Positions 8,624 to 16,615 of a stretch of DNA of 64,000 nucleotides are shown here, in pieces; within the stretch, counting starts at the first letter, position 1; every line of letters starts with the position of its first letter. Location: NCBI RefSeq assembly GCF_049896245.1, contig NZ_JAFCTX010000012.1, forward strand, positions 58,838 to 122,837, in the 5' to 3' direction. The notes under the pieces are model-generated. The model had not been told where the DNA came from and made no database searches. It worked only from the letters and a program-made list of their open reading frames with translations. The DNA comes from Cypionkella sp049896245 (GTDB taxonomy: Bacteria; Pseudomonadota; Alphaproteobacteria; Rhodobacterales; Rhodobacteraceae). The position numbers and the translations under genes are program-made.

Positions 8624-9861
8624 CCACGCTCCCCGAACTTACCCGCGCCTTCACCCGCATCGGCGTCCTGTCCTTTGGCGGCCCCGCCGCCCAAATCGCC
8701 CTGATGCACCGCGAACTCGTCGATGAACAACAATGGGTGACCGAGGAAGAATACCTCTCGGCCCTGTCGTTCTGCATGTTGCTGCCCGGACCCGAGGCGA
8801 TGCAGCTGGCGACATGGATCGGCTGGCGCAAACATGGCACGCTTGGGGGCTTGATCGCAGGCGGCCTGTTCGTGCTCCCCGGCGCAATTATCGTCCTCGC
8901 TCTCTCGATGATCTACGCCGCATGGGGCACCCTGCCCCTCGTCGCCGCTTTGTTCACAGGCGTGCAAGCCGCCGTCCTCGCCGTAGTGGTCGAGGCCCTG
9001 CTGCGCGTCTCCAAACGCGCGCTGAAATCCCGCGCGCAATGGATCATCGCCGCCCTCGCCTTCGCAGCCCTATTTTTCTTCGCAGCCCCGTTCCCCGCCG
9101 TGATCCTCGCCGCTGGCCTCTATGGATTTTTCACCGCGAAATCGAACCCCTCCACCAGCACCCTGCCATCCCCTTGGGCGCAATCCCTGCGTGCCACTGC
9201 GATCTGGGGCGCAGTCTGGCTGATTCCCCTCGCCCTAACGCTCCTGCTCGCCCCGCCAATCCTAGGCGACATCGCTTTGTTCTTCTCCAAACTCGCCATG
9301 CTCACCTTCGGCGGCGCTTATGCCGTGTTGACATGGATGGCGCAGGATGTGGTGCAGCAAAAACAATGGCTGACCCAGCCGCAGATGATCGACGGTTTGG
9401 GCCTTGCTGAAACCACGCCCGGTCCGCTGATCCTTGTGACCGAGTTTGTCGGCTACCTCGCCGCCGCCAAACAGGGCATCGCCATGGGCCTTGCAGGCGC
9501 GATAATCACCCTCTGGATGACCTTCGCCCCCTGCTTCCTGTGGATCTTCGCAGGCGCGCCGTGGATCGCCCGCCTGATCCACGCCCCGCGCCTCAGCCAA
9601 GCCCTGAAAGCCATCACCGCCGCCGTGGTTGGGGTGATCGCCAACCTGTCACTGTGGTTTGCAGCCCATGTGATCTTCGCCAGCGTCACCCCGCTCAGCT
9701 ATGGCCCGCTGCAGCTGATCTGGCCCGACCCCACCAGCCTCAAAGCCCTACCCACCGCCCTCGCAGGCATAGCCGCCTACCTGCTGCTGCGCCGCCACTG
9801 GCCGCTGCCAGGGGTGCTCGCCCTCTGCGCGATAACTTCCGCTGCAGTTGCAGCATTCTAA
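8620..9861 (+). CDS. chrA: Chromate transporter ChrA
   Basis: A 413-residue inner-membrane transporter of the CHR superfamily, long form with two homologous halves. The first half begins FTRIGVLSFGGPAAQIALMHRE; the second repeats the pattern as FSKLAMLTFGGAYAVLTWMAQD. Each half is followed by PGPEAMQLA or TTPGPLILVTEF-type motifs and about five membrane helices. The duplication is what defines the long ChrA proteins. They export chromate driven by the proton gradient. It is coupled to the ChrB-like gene by an ATGA overlap. Confidence 0.92.
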   Translation: MTTLPELTRAFTRIGVLSFGGPAAQIALMHRELVDEQQWVTEEEYLSALSFCMLLPGPEAMQLATWIGWRKHGTLGGLIAGGLFVLPGAIIVLALSMIYAAWGTLPLVAALFTGVQAAVLAVVVEALLRVSKRALKSRAQWIIAALAFAALFFFAAPFPAVILAAGLYGFFTAKSNPSTSTLPSPWAQSLRATAIWGAVWLIPLALTLLLAPPILGDIALFFSKLAMLTFGGAYAVLTWMAQDVVQQKQWLTQPQMIDGLGLAETTPGPLILVTEFVGYLAAAKQGIAMGLAGAIITLWMTFAPCFLWIFAGAPWIARLIHAPRLSQALKAITAAVVGVIANLSLWFAAHVIFASVTPLSYGPLQLIWPDPTSLKALPTALAGIAAYLLLRRHWPLPGVLALCAITSAAVAAF

Positions 9862-9923
9862 GCCGCCCCCCTTCCCTTTAGGCCCGAATCCCCTATGGTG
9901 GCAGCATTACCAAGAGGTGGCGC

Positions 9924-10379
9924 ATGGCGAAGTCGATTGATTACGGAAATCTCATGCACCGCGCCATGCGGGGTCTGATTCAAACCGTTCTCAAAGATGT
10001 GGGCGCCAATGGTCTCCCCGGCGCGCATCATTTCTTCATCACCTTTGACACCACGGTTGAGCGGGTTGTGATGGCCGACTGGCTGCGTTCGCGCTACCCC
10101 GGTGAGATGACGATTGTGGTGCAGCATTGGTTTGAAGATCTGATCGTCACCGACGAGGGCTTTGAAATCACGCTGAATTTCGGCAATCAACCCGAGCATC
10201 TTGTTATCCCCTTCGACGCCGTGCGCACCTTTGTTGACCCCTCGGTCGAGTTTGGTCTGCGGTTTGAAACCCATGAAGATGATGACGAAGATGACGAAGA
10301 TGAAGACCCCGAAGATGATCCACCGCCGCCGCAGGGCGAGGCGCAGATCGTCCGGCTGGATAAATTCCGCAAGCAATAG
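9924..10379 (+). CDS. sspB: SspB-alpha, ClpXP adaptor
   Basis: A 151-residue adaptor that binds ssrA-tagged proteins and hands them to the ClpXP protease. The folded domain (residues 1-110) shows the alpha-type sequence: YGNLMHRAMRGLI, HHFFITFDT, the VVQHWFEDL tag-binding strand. A highly acidic linker (HEDDDEDDEDEDPEDD) follows, and the C-terminal QIVRLDKFRKQ is the ClpX-docking tail. An AAGAGG sits upstream of the ATG. It lies about 2.3 kb from ssrA on the same strand, although the chromate genes intervene. Confidence 0.92.
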   Translation: MAKSIDYGNLMHRAMRGLIQTVLKDVGANGLPGAHHFFITFDTTVERVVMADWLRSRYPGEMTIVVQHWFEDLIVTDEGFEITLNFGNQPEHLVIPFDAVRTFVDPSVEFGLRFETHEDDDEDDEDEDPEDDPPPPQGEAQIVRLDKFRKQ

Positions 10380-10405
10380 GCTTGGCTGTTTTACAGGAGG
10401 CTGCA

Positions 10406-10960
10406 ATGCCCAAAGAAACCACACTGTTCTTGCGTCAATTTCTCAGCAATCCGCTGCAAGTGGCCTCCGTCGTGCCATCCTCGCGTTTTCTGGCCCGCGC
10501 CATGGCGCAAGGTTTGGGCCCTAAGTCGGGTCGCGTGGTTGAATTTGGCCCCGGCACCGGCGTTCTGACCAGCGGTATTCTCGAAACCGGCCTGCCGCCG
10601 GAAAACCTGTCGCTGTATGAGATGAGCCCAAGCTTCTCCACGCTGCTGCGGCAGAAATTCCCCAATATCGCCGTCCACAATGCCCCGGCACAATCGGTCG
10701 TCGGCAACGTTGAACCCGGCGTTGAGGCGGTGATTTCCGGCCTGCCGCTGCTGTCGATGCCGATGGCGGTGCGCGAATCCATCGTAAAAGCGGCATTTGA
10801 AATCCTCGGCCCCAATGGACGTTATGTCCAGTTCACCTATGGTGCCAAGCCCGCCCTATCGGCCGAACAACTCAGCCGACTGGGTCTGAAGGTTGTCGCG
10901 GGACCGAAAGTCTGGCTGAACATCCCGCCCGCCCGGATTTTCATCTTCCAACGCGCCTGA
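10406..10960 (+). CDS. SAM-dependent methyltransferase, PmtA-like
   Basis: A 184-residue class I methyltransferase from the ATG at 10406, which has AGGAGG 5 nt upstream; the longer frame at 10382 lacks a ribosome site. Motif I reads VVEFGPGTGVLTSGIL (residues about 45-60), and the SGLPLLSMP stretch matches phospholipid N-methyltransferases of the Rhodobacter PmtA type, which convert phosphatidylethanolamine toward phosphatidylcholine. A KsgA-like rRNA methyltransferase is less likely given the small size. Substrate assignment is tentative. It follows sspB closely (26 nt). Confidence 0.7.
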   Translation: MPKETTLFLRQFLSNPLQVASVVPSSRFLARAMAQGLGPKSGRVVEFGPGTGVLTSGILETGLPPENLSLYEMSPSFSTLLRQKFPNIAVHNAPAQSVVGNVEPGVEAVISGLPLLSMPMAVRESIVKAAFEILGPNGRYVQFTYGAKPALSAEQLSRLGLKVVAGPKVWLNIPPARIFIFQRA

Positions 10961-10973
10961 ATTGGGATAATTG

Positions 10974-10993
10974 CGGTATACCTCTGCATACCG
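10974..10993. promoter_or_regulatory. CGGTAT-N8-ATACCG palindrome upstream of fumC
   Basis: A perfect 6-bp inverted repeat with an 8-nt spacer, 58 nt before the fumC start. Its position in the promoter region suggests an operator; no regulator is identifiable. Confidence 0.4.
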
Positions 10994-11051
10994 ATTGAAT
11001 TTTTGAGCCTGCCACGCTAAGCCGCAGGCATCTGATTTAGGAGGCTTGCAG

Positions 11052-12446
11052 ATGTCCGCCACCCGTACCGAAACCGACAGCTTTGGCCCGCTGGAAGTTC
11101 CTGCCGATAAATACTGGGGCGCGCAAACTCAGCGCTCGATCCAGAACTTCCCCATCGGGTGGGAGCGTCAGCCGATTGCCATCGTCCGCGCTTTGGGCGT
11201 GATCAAAAAGGCCTGTGCGCTGGTCAACATCGCGCAGGGCGACATTGATTTGGGGCTTGGTGAGACGATTGCCAAAGCCGCGCAGGAAGTCATCGACGGC
11301 AAGTTTGATGACAACTTCCCGCTGGTGGTCTGGCAGACCGGGTCTGGCACGCAATCGAATATGAACGCCAATGAAGTGATCTCGAACCGCGCGATCCAGA
11401 TGCTGGGTGGGGTGATGGGGTCGAAAAAACCTGTGCATCCGAACGATCACGTCAACATGGGGCAATCGTCGAACGACACCTTCCCCACCGCGATGCATGT
11501 CGCCATTGGCATGATGGCGCGCGATGTGCTGTTGCCGGGGCTGGTGAAACTGCACGCCGCTTTGCACGCCAAAGCCATTGAATTCAAAGACATTATCAAG
11601 ATCGGACGCACCCATACGCAGGATGCAACGCCCTTGACCTTGGGCCAAGAATTCTCCGGCTATGCCAAGCAAGTTGAAAAAGGCATCGCCCGCGTCAAGA
11701 TGTGCCTGCCCGATATCTATGAATTGGCGCAAGGCGGCACCGCTGTCGGCACCGGCCTGAACACCCGCGTCGGCTGGGATGTGCGGGTTGCTGCGGCGAT
11801 TGCCGAGATCACCGACCTACCGTTTGTGACAGCACCCAATAAGTTCGAAGCTCTCGCGGCCCACGACGCCATGGTTATGTTCTCGGGCGCTTTGAAAACC
11901 GTCGCCGCCAGCCTGTTCAAAATCGCCAACGACCTGCGCCTTTTGGGTTCCGGCCCACGTTCGGGTCTGGGCGAGTTGATTTTGCCGGAAAATGAGCCGG
12001 GTTCTTCCATCATGCCGGGCAAGGTCAACCCGACCCAAGCCGAAGCACTGACCATGGTCTGCGCGCAGGTGATGGGCAATGATGCGGCGGTGGGCTTTGC
12101 GGGCTCGCAGGGGCATTTCGAGTTGAACGTCTACAACCCGATGATGTCCTATAACGTCTTGCAATCTATGCAACTTTTGGGCGACGCCGCAGGCTCTTTC
12201 ACCGACAATATGGTGGTCGGCACCCAAGCCAACATCCCCCGTATTGACAAGCTGATGAAGGAATCGCTGATGCTGGTGACGGCTTTGGCCCCGACCATCG
12301 GCTATGATGCGGCAACCAAAGTCGCTAAAACCGCGCATAAAAACGGCACGACGTTGCGCGAAGAAGCCATCGCTTTGGGCTATGTTGACGGTGAAACCTT
12401 TGACCGCGTGGTGCGGCCAGAGGATATGATTGGGCCCAAAGGCTAA
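11052..12446 (+). CDS. fumC: Class II fumarate hydratase
   Basis: A 464-residue TCA-cycle enzyme interconverting fumarate and malate. It carries the fumarase/aspartase signature GSSIMPGKVNP, the upstream GSGTQSNMNANE and MGQSSNDTFPT active-site blocks, and GRTHTQDATPLTLGQE. Length is normal for the oxygen-stable, iron-independent class II enzyme. The start is the ATG at 11052 with AGGAGG 7 nt upstream; an in-frame TTG at 11046 is ignored. Two small genes follow with overlaps (TAATG, then ATGA), forming a tight three-gene unit. Confidence 0.97.
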   Translation: MSATRTETDSFGPLEVPADKYWGAQTQRSIQNFPIGWERQPIAIVRALGVIKKACALVNIAQGDIDLGLGETIAKAAQEVIDGKFDDNFPLVVWQTGSGTQSNMNANEVISNRAIQMLGGVMGSKKPVHPNDHVNMGQSSNDTFPTAMHVAIGMMARDVLLPGLVKLHAALHAKAIEFKDIIKIGRTHTQDATPLTLGQEFSGYAKQVEKGIARVKMCLPDIYELAQGGTAVGTGLNTRVGWDVRVAAAIAEITDLPFVTAPNKFEALAAHDAMVMFSGALKTVAASLFKIANDLRLLGSGPRSGLGELILPENEPGSSIMPGKVNPTQAEALTMVCAQVMGNDAAVGFAGSQGHFELNVYNPMMSYNVLQSMQLLGDAAGSFTDNMVVGTQANIPRIDKLMKESLMLVTALAPTIGYDAATKVAKTAHKNGTTLREEAIALGYVDGETFDRVVRPEDMIGPKG

Positions 12447-12634
12447 TGGCCGAACTCATCAACCTGCGCAGCGTGCGGAAGGCCAAAGACAAGGCCACCG
12501 CCCGCGCGCAGGCGGATGCCAATGCGGTGAAATTTGGCCGCCGAAAGGCTGAAAAGGCGCTGGAAGCGGCGCGGCTAGACAAAGAAAAACGCGATCTTGA
12601 GGGGCATAAGATCACCCCGAAAGACCCGGAATGA
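12446..12634 (+). CDS. DUF4169 family small protein
   Basis: A 62-residue, highly charged, probably helical cytosolic protein (KAKDKATARAQADANAVKFG, then RRKAEKALEAARLDKEKRD). It fits the DUF4169 family found behind fumC in Rhodobacterales. Function is unknown. The ATG overlaps the fumC stop by 1 nt. Confidence 0.75.
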   Translation: MAELINLRSVRKAKDKATARAQADANAVKFGRRKAEKALEAARLDKEKRDLEGHKITPKDPE

Positions 12635-12846
12635 GCGGCAGGCCCGTCAAACATTCGGTGACGCTGAAGGGCCATCGCACCTCAATCTCACTCGAAGCCG
12701 CATTTTGGGACGGCTTTTGCGAAATCGCCCATGCGCGCGGCCAAACCCTGAACGCCTTGGCCGCCGAAATTGACGCGGGCCGCGCCGGTGACATCGGCCT
12801 CGCCTCGGCGATCCGGGTGTTTGTGCTGGAAACGCTTCGGCGTTAG
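12631..12846 (+). CDS. Ribbon-helix-helix domain protein
   Basis: A 71-residue protein with an N-terminal beta-strand-like KHSVTLKGHRTSISLE followed by two helices (AAFWDGFCEIAHARG, LNALAAEIDAGR), the pattern of the RHH_4-type DNA-binding family. It could be a small transcription factor acting on its own operon, perhaps at the fumC-upstream palindrome; that link is a guess. It overlaps DUF4169 by 4 nt. Its stop overlaps the convergent P450 stop by 4 nt. Confidence 0.7.
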   Translation: MSGRPVKHSVTLKGHRTSISLEAAFWDGFCEIAHARGQTLNALAAEIDAGRAGDIGLASAIRVFVLETLRR

Positions 12847-14183
12847 CGCCGGGTGATGCGCAGCCAGATGCCATCCTTCGCGCGCACCGTCAGATGCGCC
12901 ACGGGCACAGGCAACGCCCCCGCGACCTCAAACCGGAACGCCCGCGCCAAAAGCGCCAACAGCAGTGTGCCTTCGACCATGGCAAAACCCGCGCCGGTAC
13001 AAACCCTTGGCCCCGCTGAAAACGGCATATAGGCATCGCGGGCGCAGACACGATTTTCCTCGGTTTGCCAACGGCTTGGGTCAAACTCATCGGGCCTGTC
13101 CCAGATGCGTTCGTGGCGGTGCAAATGCCAAGGGCTCAGCACAATTTGCGCCCCCGGAGCCACCTTACGCCCCCGCATCTCCTCCGGGCAGGCGTTTTCG
13201 CGCACCATCATCGGCACCGGAGGATACAGCCGCAGCACCTCGCGAAACACATCGCGCGTGAAGCGCAACTTGGACAGCGCAGAAAATTCCGGCTGATCCC
13301 CCAAACCTTGCGCCTCGGCCGCGACCTTTTCCTGTGTCTCGGCGTCCATCGCCAGCATCAACAGCGCCCAAGACAAAGCCGAGGCGCTGGTTTCATGCCC
13401 GGCCAGAAAGAAAATCGCCACCTGATCGACCATCTCGGCGGTTTCAAACCGTTCTCCGGTCAGCGGATCGGCGGTTGTCATGATCTTGGTCGCCAGATCA
13501 TCGGGTGCGGTGCCAGCGGCAATTTCAGCCGCGCGCCCCTCGGTCAGACGCGTGATCAGCCCGCGGATCACCGCCGCCGAACGCTTGGTGTCACGGCGGT
13601 GAAACCGCGGCACCCATTTCGGCAAAGGTAGAAAAGCCGCAAGGTTCAGAAGGGGTTGCGTACGTTGATAGCTGCGGAATTCGGCGAAAACCGCCGCAGC
13701 CACTTCGTGCTCAATCGGGATCGAGAACAGCGTGCGGAAAATCACATCTGCCGCCGCATGGCTCATCTCTTGCTCAACCTCAACCTCGCCCAGTGGCATC
13801 CGCGCCACCGCCGCCTGCCCCGCCGCGACCATGGCGGGAAAGGTATCGCGCAACCGCCCGCCCTCAAACGCCGGGTCAATGATGCGGCGCTGGCGCTTCC
13901 AGACCGCACCATTCGTCACGAACACCGAATTGCCAAGCAGCGGGTTCAACCCCTCGCGGATGCGGTTGGATTTCGGGAAATCATCCGGGCGCTCAATTAG
14001 AACACGGGTCACCAACGCCGGATCATTGCACATATAGCTGCGGAAAAACGGCGTGCGAAACTCGGCCATCCAGCCACGATAAAGCCGCGCGGGCTGTGCC
14101 GACAAGAGATCGGCGCGAAACAGCCGCAGATATTGCAGCAAGGATACCTTATCGGCGCGTGGGCGCGGTTTGGGCGGTATCAT
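12843..14183 (-). CDS. Cytochrome P450
   Basis: A 446-residue soluble heme monooxygenase. The heme-thiolate loop reads FSAGPRVCTGAGFA with the ligand cysteine near residue 395. The I-helix oxygen-activation motif is AGHETSAS, and the K-helix ExxR motif is EVLR. No membrane anchor is visible, as is usual for bacterial P450s. No ferredoxin or reductase gene is adjacent, so redox partners must be encoded elsewhere. It is translated just after, and coupled to (ATGA), a membrane alpha/beta hydrolase. The substrate is unknown; a fatty acid or other lipid would fit the partner gene. Confidence 0.93.
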   Translation of the reverse strand: MIPPKPRPRADKVSLLQYLRLFRADLLSAQPARLYRGWMAEFRTPFFRSYMCNDPALVTRVLIERPDDFPKSNRIREGLNPLLGNSVFVTNGAVWKRQRRIIDPAFEGGRLRDTFPAMVAAGQAAVARMPLGEVEVEQEMSHAAADVIFRTLFSIPIEHEVAAAVFAEFRSYQRTQPLLNLAAFLPLPKWVPRFHRRDTKRSAAVIRGLITRLTEGRAAEIAAGTAPDDLATKIMTTADPLTGERFETAEMVDQVAIFFLAGHETSASALSWALLMLAMDAETQEKVAAEAQGLGDQPEFSALSKLRFTRDVFREVLRLYPPVPMMVRENACPEEMRGRKVAPGAQIVLSPWHLHRHERIWDRPDEFDPSRWQTEENRVCARDAYMPFSAGPRVCTGAGFAMVEGTLLLALLARAFRFEVAGALPVPVAHLTVRAKDGIWLRITRR

Positions 14184-15403
14184 GCCATATCCCGATAGCC
14201 AGAGGCGGGGCGTTCAATGCGGCTTTTTGACGGGGCTCGGTCGCGGTAGCGGTCGGCCAGGCTGAGCGGCCCGGCAGTGATCTGAAAATAATCGTAGTCG
14301 CCGGGGCGATCAAAGGCGCAAAGGTATTGAAAATGCAGGCGGAAAAACTTCCAGCGCAGTTCTTTCCAGCGCTCCGGCGACAGGGTTTGGCTGAAGGCGG
14401 CAGAGATCACCAAGGGCCAGCGTTTGTCCGGCGGGGCCACCCCCGTCACCGCCACCGGATCACACAGTGCAAAAGCGCAGCCATCGCCGGGGGCGGTAAC
14501 ATCGACCCAGACCAATTCATCCCGCGCAGAGAGATAGTGCAGATCGGCGCGCAGACGCTTGGCTTTCGGCAGGAACGACACCATCGGCACCACCTGCCCC
14601 AGCGACAAAAACGCCAGCCGGGCGGCCCCTGCGGGCAGGCCTTCGCGCAACAGATCGGCCAGAATAGACACCGCCAGATGTGCCCCCGAGGAATGACCCA
14701 CCACCAGAACCTCATCAAAACCCGCCGTCATAGCGTCGCGGATCGATAGCCGAAACGCGGTCATCCGGGCTTCGAGCTCGGGAGGATTGGCCCCACCTGC
14801 CTGCGCCGAATAGGCGTAATCATGCATCAGGTAATAGGCGAAGACCTTGTTATCCCAGCGCTTAAACGCCCGCAGCAGCGCCCAAATCACCCCCAGACCC
14901 GCCGCCCAGCCCAAGGCCGGATGCACATAAGCCACCAGTTCGCCCACGCCCCAGCCCGCCAGACAGGCCAGCAACAGTTGCACCAGCAAAAATGCAACCG
15001 GATAAAGTGCCGCGATCATCGGGCCTTTGCGCAGACCCGCCAGCCGGAACAAAGCCCCCGAGCCGATATAGGCGTAAGCGGTGCGGATCAATTGCAGATA
15101 GGTCGCCAAAATCCCGCGCGCCATCGAGGTTTTGACGATATCCGACCATACCAGCACCTCGACATCCGCCTCGGTCACAGCACCTTCCATCGTGCCCGTC
15201 ACATGCCAGCCATAAGGCCCGCCAGTCTTTTTCGGTTTCAAAGCAAGCTGATAGCCCGAGATCTGCGCCTGCGCTTGGCCTTCCTTACGGTAAAGCTCAC
15301 GGTAGCGGCGCGGGTGGATCGGATCATAGCCGGGGATATAAAACACCCGCCTGCGCTGCACGCGCTGATCGGGAAATGCTTGCGGGGTGATCGGTTCCAT
15401 CAT
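14180..15403 (-). CDS. Membrane-anchored alpha/beta hydrolase-like protein
   Basis: A 407-residue protein. The N-terminal RRVFYIPGYDPIHPRRY resembles the oxyanion-region start of an alpha/beta hydrolase. Two hydrophobic segments in the middle (about residues 130-155 and 163-180) anchor it to the membrane. The nucleophile elbow GHSSGAH (G-x-S-x-G) follows, with a plausible acid and histidine toward the C-terminus (ISARDELVWVDVTAP and FDRPGDYDYF). It is upstream of the P450 and overlaps it by 4 nt. It may release or trim a lipid that the P450 oxidises; the evidence for this is the gene pairing only. Confidence 0.65.
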   Translation of the reverse strand: MMEPITPQAFPDQRVQRRRVFYIPGYDPIHPRRYRELYRKEGQAQAQISGYQLALKPKKTGGPYGWHVTGTMEGAVTEADVEVLVWSDIVKTSMARGILATYLQLIRTAYAYIGSGALFRLAGLRKGPMIAALYPVAFLLVQLLLACLAGWGVGELVAYVHPALGWAAGLGVIWALLRAFKRWDNKVFAYYLMHDYAYSAQAGGANPPELEARMTAFRLSIRDAMTAGFDEVLVVGHSSGAHLAVSILADLLREGLPAGAARLAFLSLGQVVPMVSFLPKAKRLRADLHYLSARDELVWVDVTAPGDGCAFALCDPVAVTGVAPPDKRWPLVISAAFSQTLSPERWKELRWKFFRLHFQYLCAFDRPGDYDYFQITAGPLSLADRYRDRAPSKSRIERPASGYRDMA

Positions 15404-15463
15404 GCCTCTGTCCAGTTGACGGCATCATGGCAGAGGAATTGGGCGATTTTAAGGGGGAGAATT

Positions 15464-16204
15464 CTAGCCCAGATTGGCGAGGAACGGCACATTCTCCAAC
15501 AGCCAATAGGAGAACGACGAAAAGCCGCCCGTCAGCATCAACAGGCCGATGGTCCACAGCAGCAGACCCATGATCTTCTCGATCCGTTCGGCGTGGCGCT
15601 TCATGAAAGCCACGAAGGGCGCAAGGCGGGTGAAGAAGGCGGCGACCAGCAGGAACGGGATGCCTAGGCCTGCGGCATAGACGCCCAGCAGGGTCATACC
15701 GCGCGCGACATTACCCTCTTGTGCGGCGAGGGACAGGATCGCGCCCAGTTGTGGGCCGATACACGGCGTCCAGCCGAAGGCAAAGGCGAGGCCCAGAACA
15801 TAAGCGCCGAAGGCCGAGCCGCCTTGGTCGCCTGCATCCAAGCGCATTTCACGATCCAGAAATCCGATGCGGTAGATGCCGATGAAATGCGCCCCGAAGA
15901 TCATCACCACCACGCCTGCGACGGTGGCAAAAGTGCTGGCATTGCCAAGGAAAAATGCGCCAAAGGCCGAGGCGGCGAGGCCGAGCAGCAGGAAAACCGT
16001 CGACAGGCCAAGCACGAAGAACAGCGCAGCGAGCAGCGGTGAGCGCCCGGTTTTCATCTCGGTGACTGAAATGCCTGACATATAGGCCAGATAAGGCGGC
16101 ACGATCGGCAGCACGCAAGGCGACAGGAACGACAGGATGCCTGCGGTAAGGGCCACCAGCATCGCCGGGATCAGGCTTGCGTCAAAGATGTCGATGCCGA
16201 ACAT
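15464..16204 (-). CDS. ccdA: Cytochrome c biogenesis protein CcdA
   Basis: A 246-residue membrane thiol-disulfide transporter with six predicted helices. It passes reducing equivalents from cytosolic thioredoxin to periplasmic partners for cytochrome c maturation. The first helix contains the redox cysteine in LSFLSPCVLPIVPPYLAY; the second half repeats the pattern in FGWTPCIGPQLGAIL. The frame is open to 16462, but the ATG at 16204 has GGAGG 4-5 nt upstream and gives the normal family start. It is divergent from the TusA-like gene. Confidence 0.93.
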   Translation of the reverse strand: MFGIDIFDASLIPAMLVALTAGILSFLSPCVLPIVPPYLAYMSGISVTEMKTGRSPLLAALFFVLGLSTVFLLLGLAASAFGAFFLGNASTFATVAGVVVMIFGAHFIGIYRIGFLDREMRLDAGDQGGSAFGAYVLGLAFAFGWTPCIGPQLGAILSLAAQEGNVARGMTLLGVYAAGLGIPFLLVAAFFTRLAPFVAFMKRHAERIEKIMGLLLWTIGLLMLTGGFSSFSYWLLENVPFLANLG

Positions 16205-16340
16205 GGGGCCTCCGTTTTGCACGGGTCTAGCGCAGTTGGCGGCAAAGGTCACGCGCGGCTGCCTCACGTCTGCGTGCGGCATTTTGGGCTGGCGTCGCTG
16301 CCTCCGGCGGGGATATTGGGGCGCAGAGGATGGGCTTGGC

Positions 16341-16568
16341 ATGGATTGGGATGTGGAGTTGGATTGTCTGGGGCTGCTCTGCCCCCTTCCCGTGCTCAAG
16401 GCGCGCAAGCGGTTGATCGGCATGGCTGCGGGACAGGTGTTGCGGGTGCTGGCCAGTGACAAGATGGCGGCGATTGATCTGCCGCATTTCTGCGCCGAGG
16501 CTGGGCATCATTATCTGGGGGCCAGCGACGTGGACGGCGGCAGCGCTTATTTGATCCAGTGCGGATAG
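16341..16568 (+). CDS. TusA-family sulfurtransferase-like protein
   Basis: A 75-residue protein of the SirA/TusA/YeeD fold. The persulfide-carrying cysteine lies in the hallmark LCPLPVLKARKRL (residues 13-25), preceded by LDCLGL. TusA proteins relay sulfur for tRNA thiolation or molybdenum cofactor sulfuration. The start is set at ATG 16341, as the AGAGGA 10 nt upstream is the only candidate ribosome site. Divergence from ccdA hints at a shared thiol-chemistry context, which is weak evidence. Confidence 0.8.
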   Translation: MDWDVELDCLGLLCPLPVLKARKRLIGMAAGQVLRVLASDKMAAIDLPHFCAEAGHHYLGASDVDGGSAYLIQCG

Positions 16569-16615
16569 CGAAAGGGCGGCAGGTTTCCCCACCGCCCCCA
16601 TTCACATTCTAAGCT

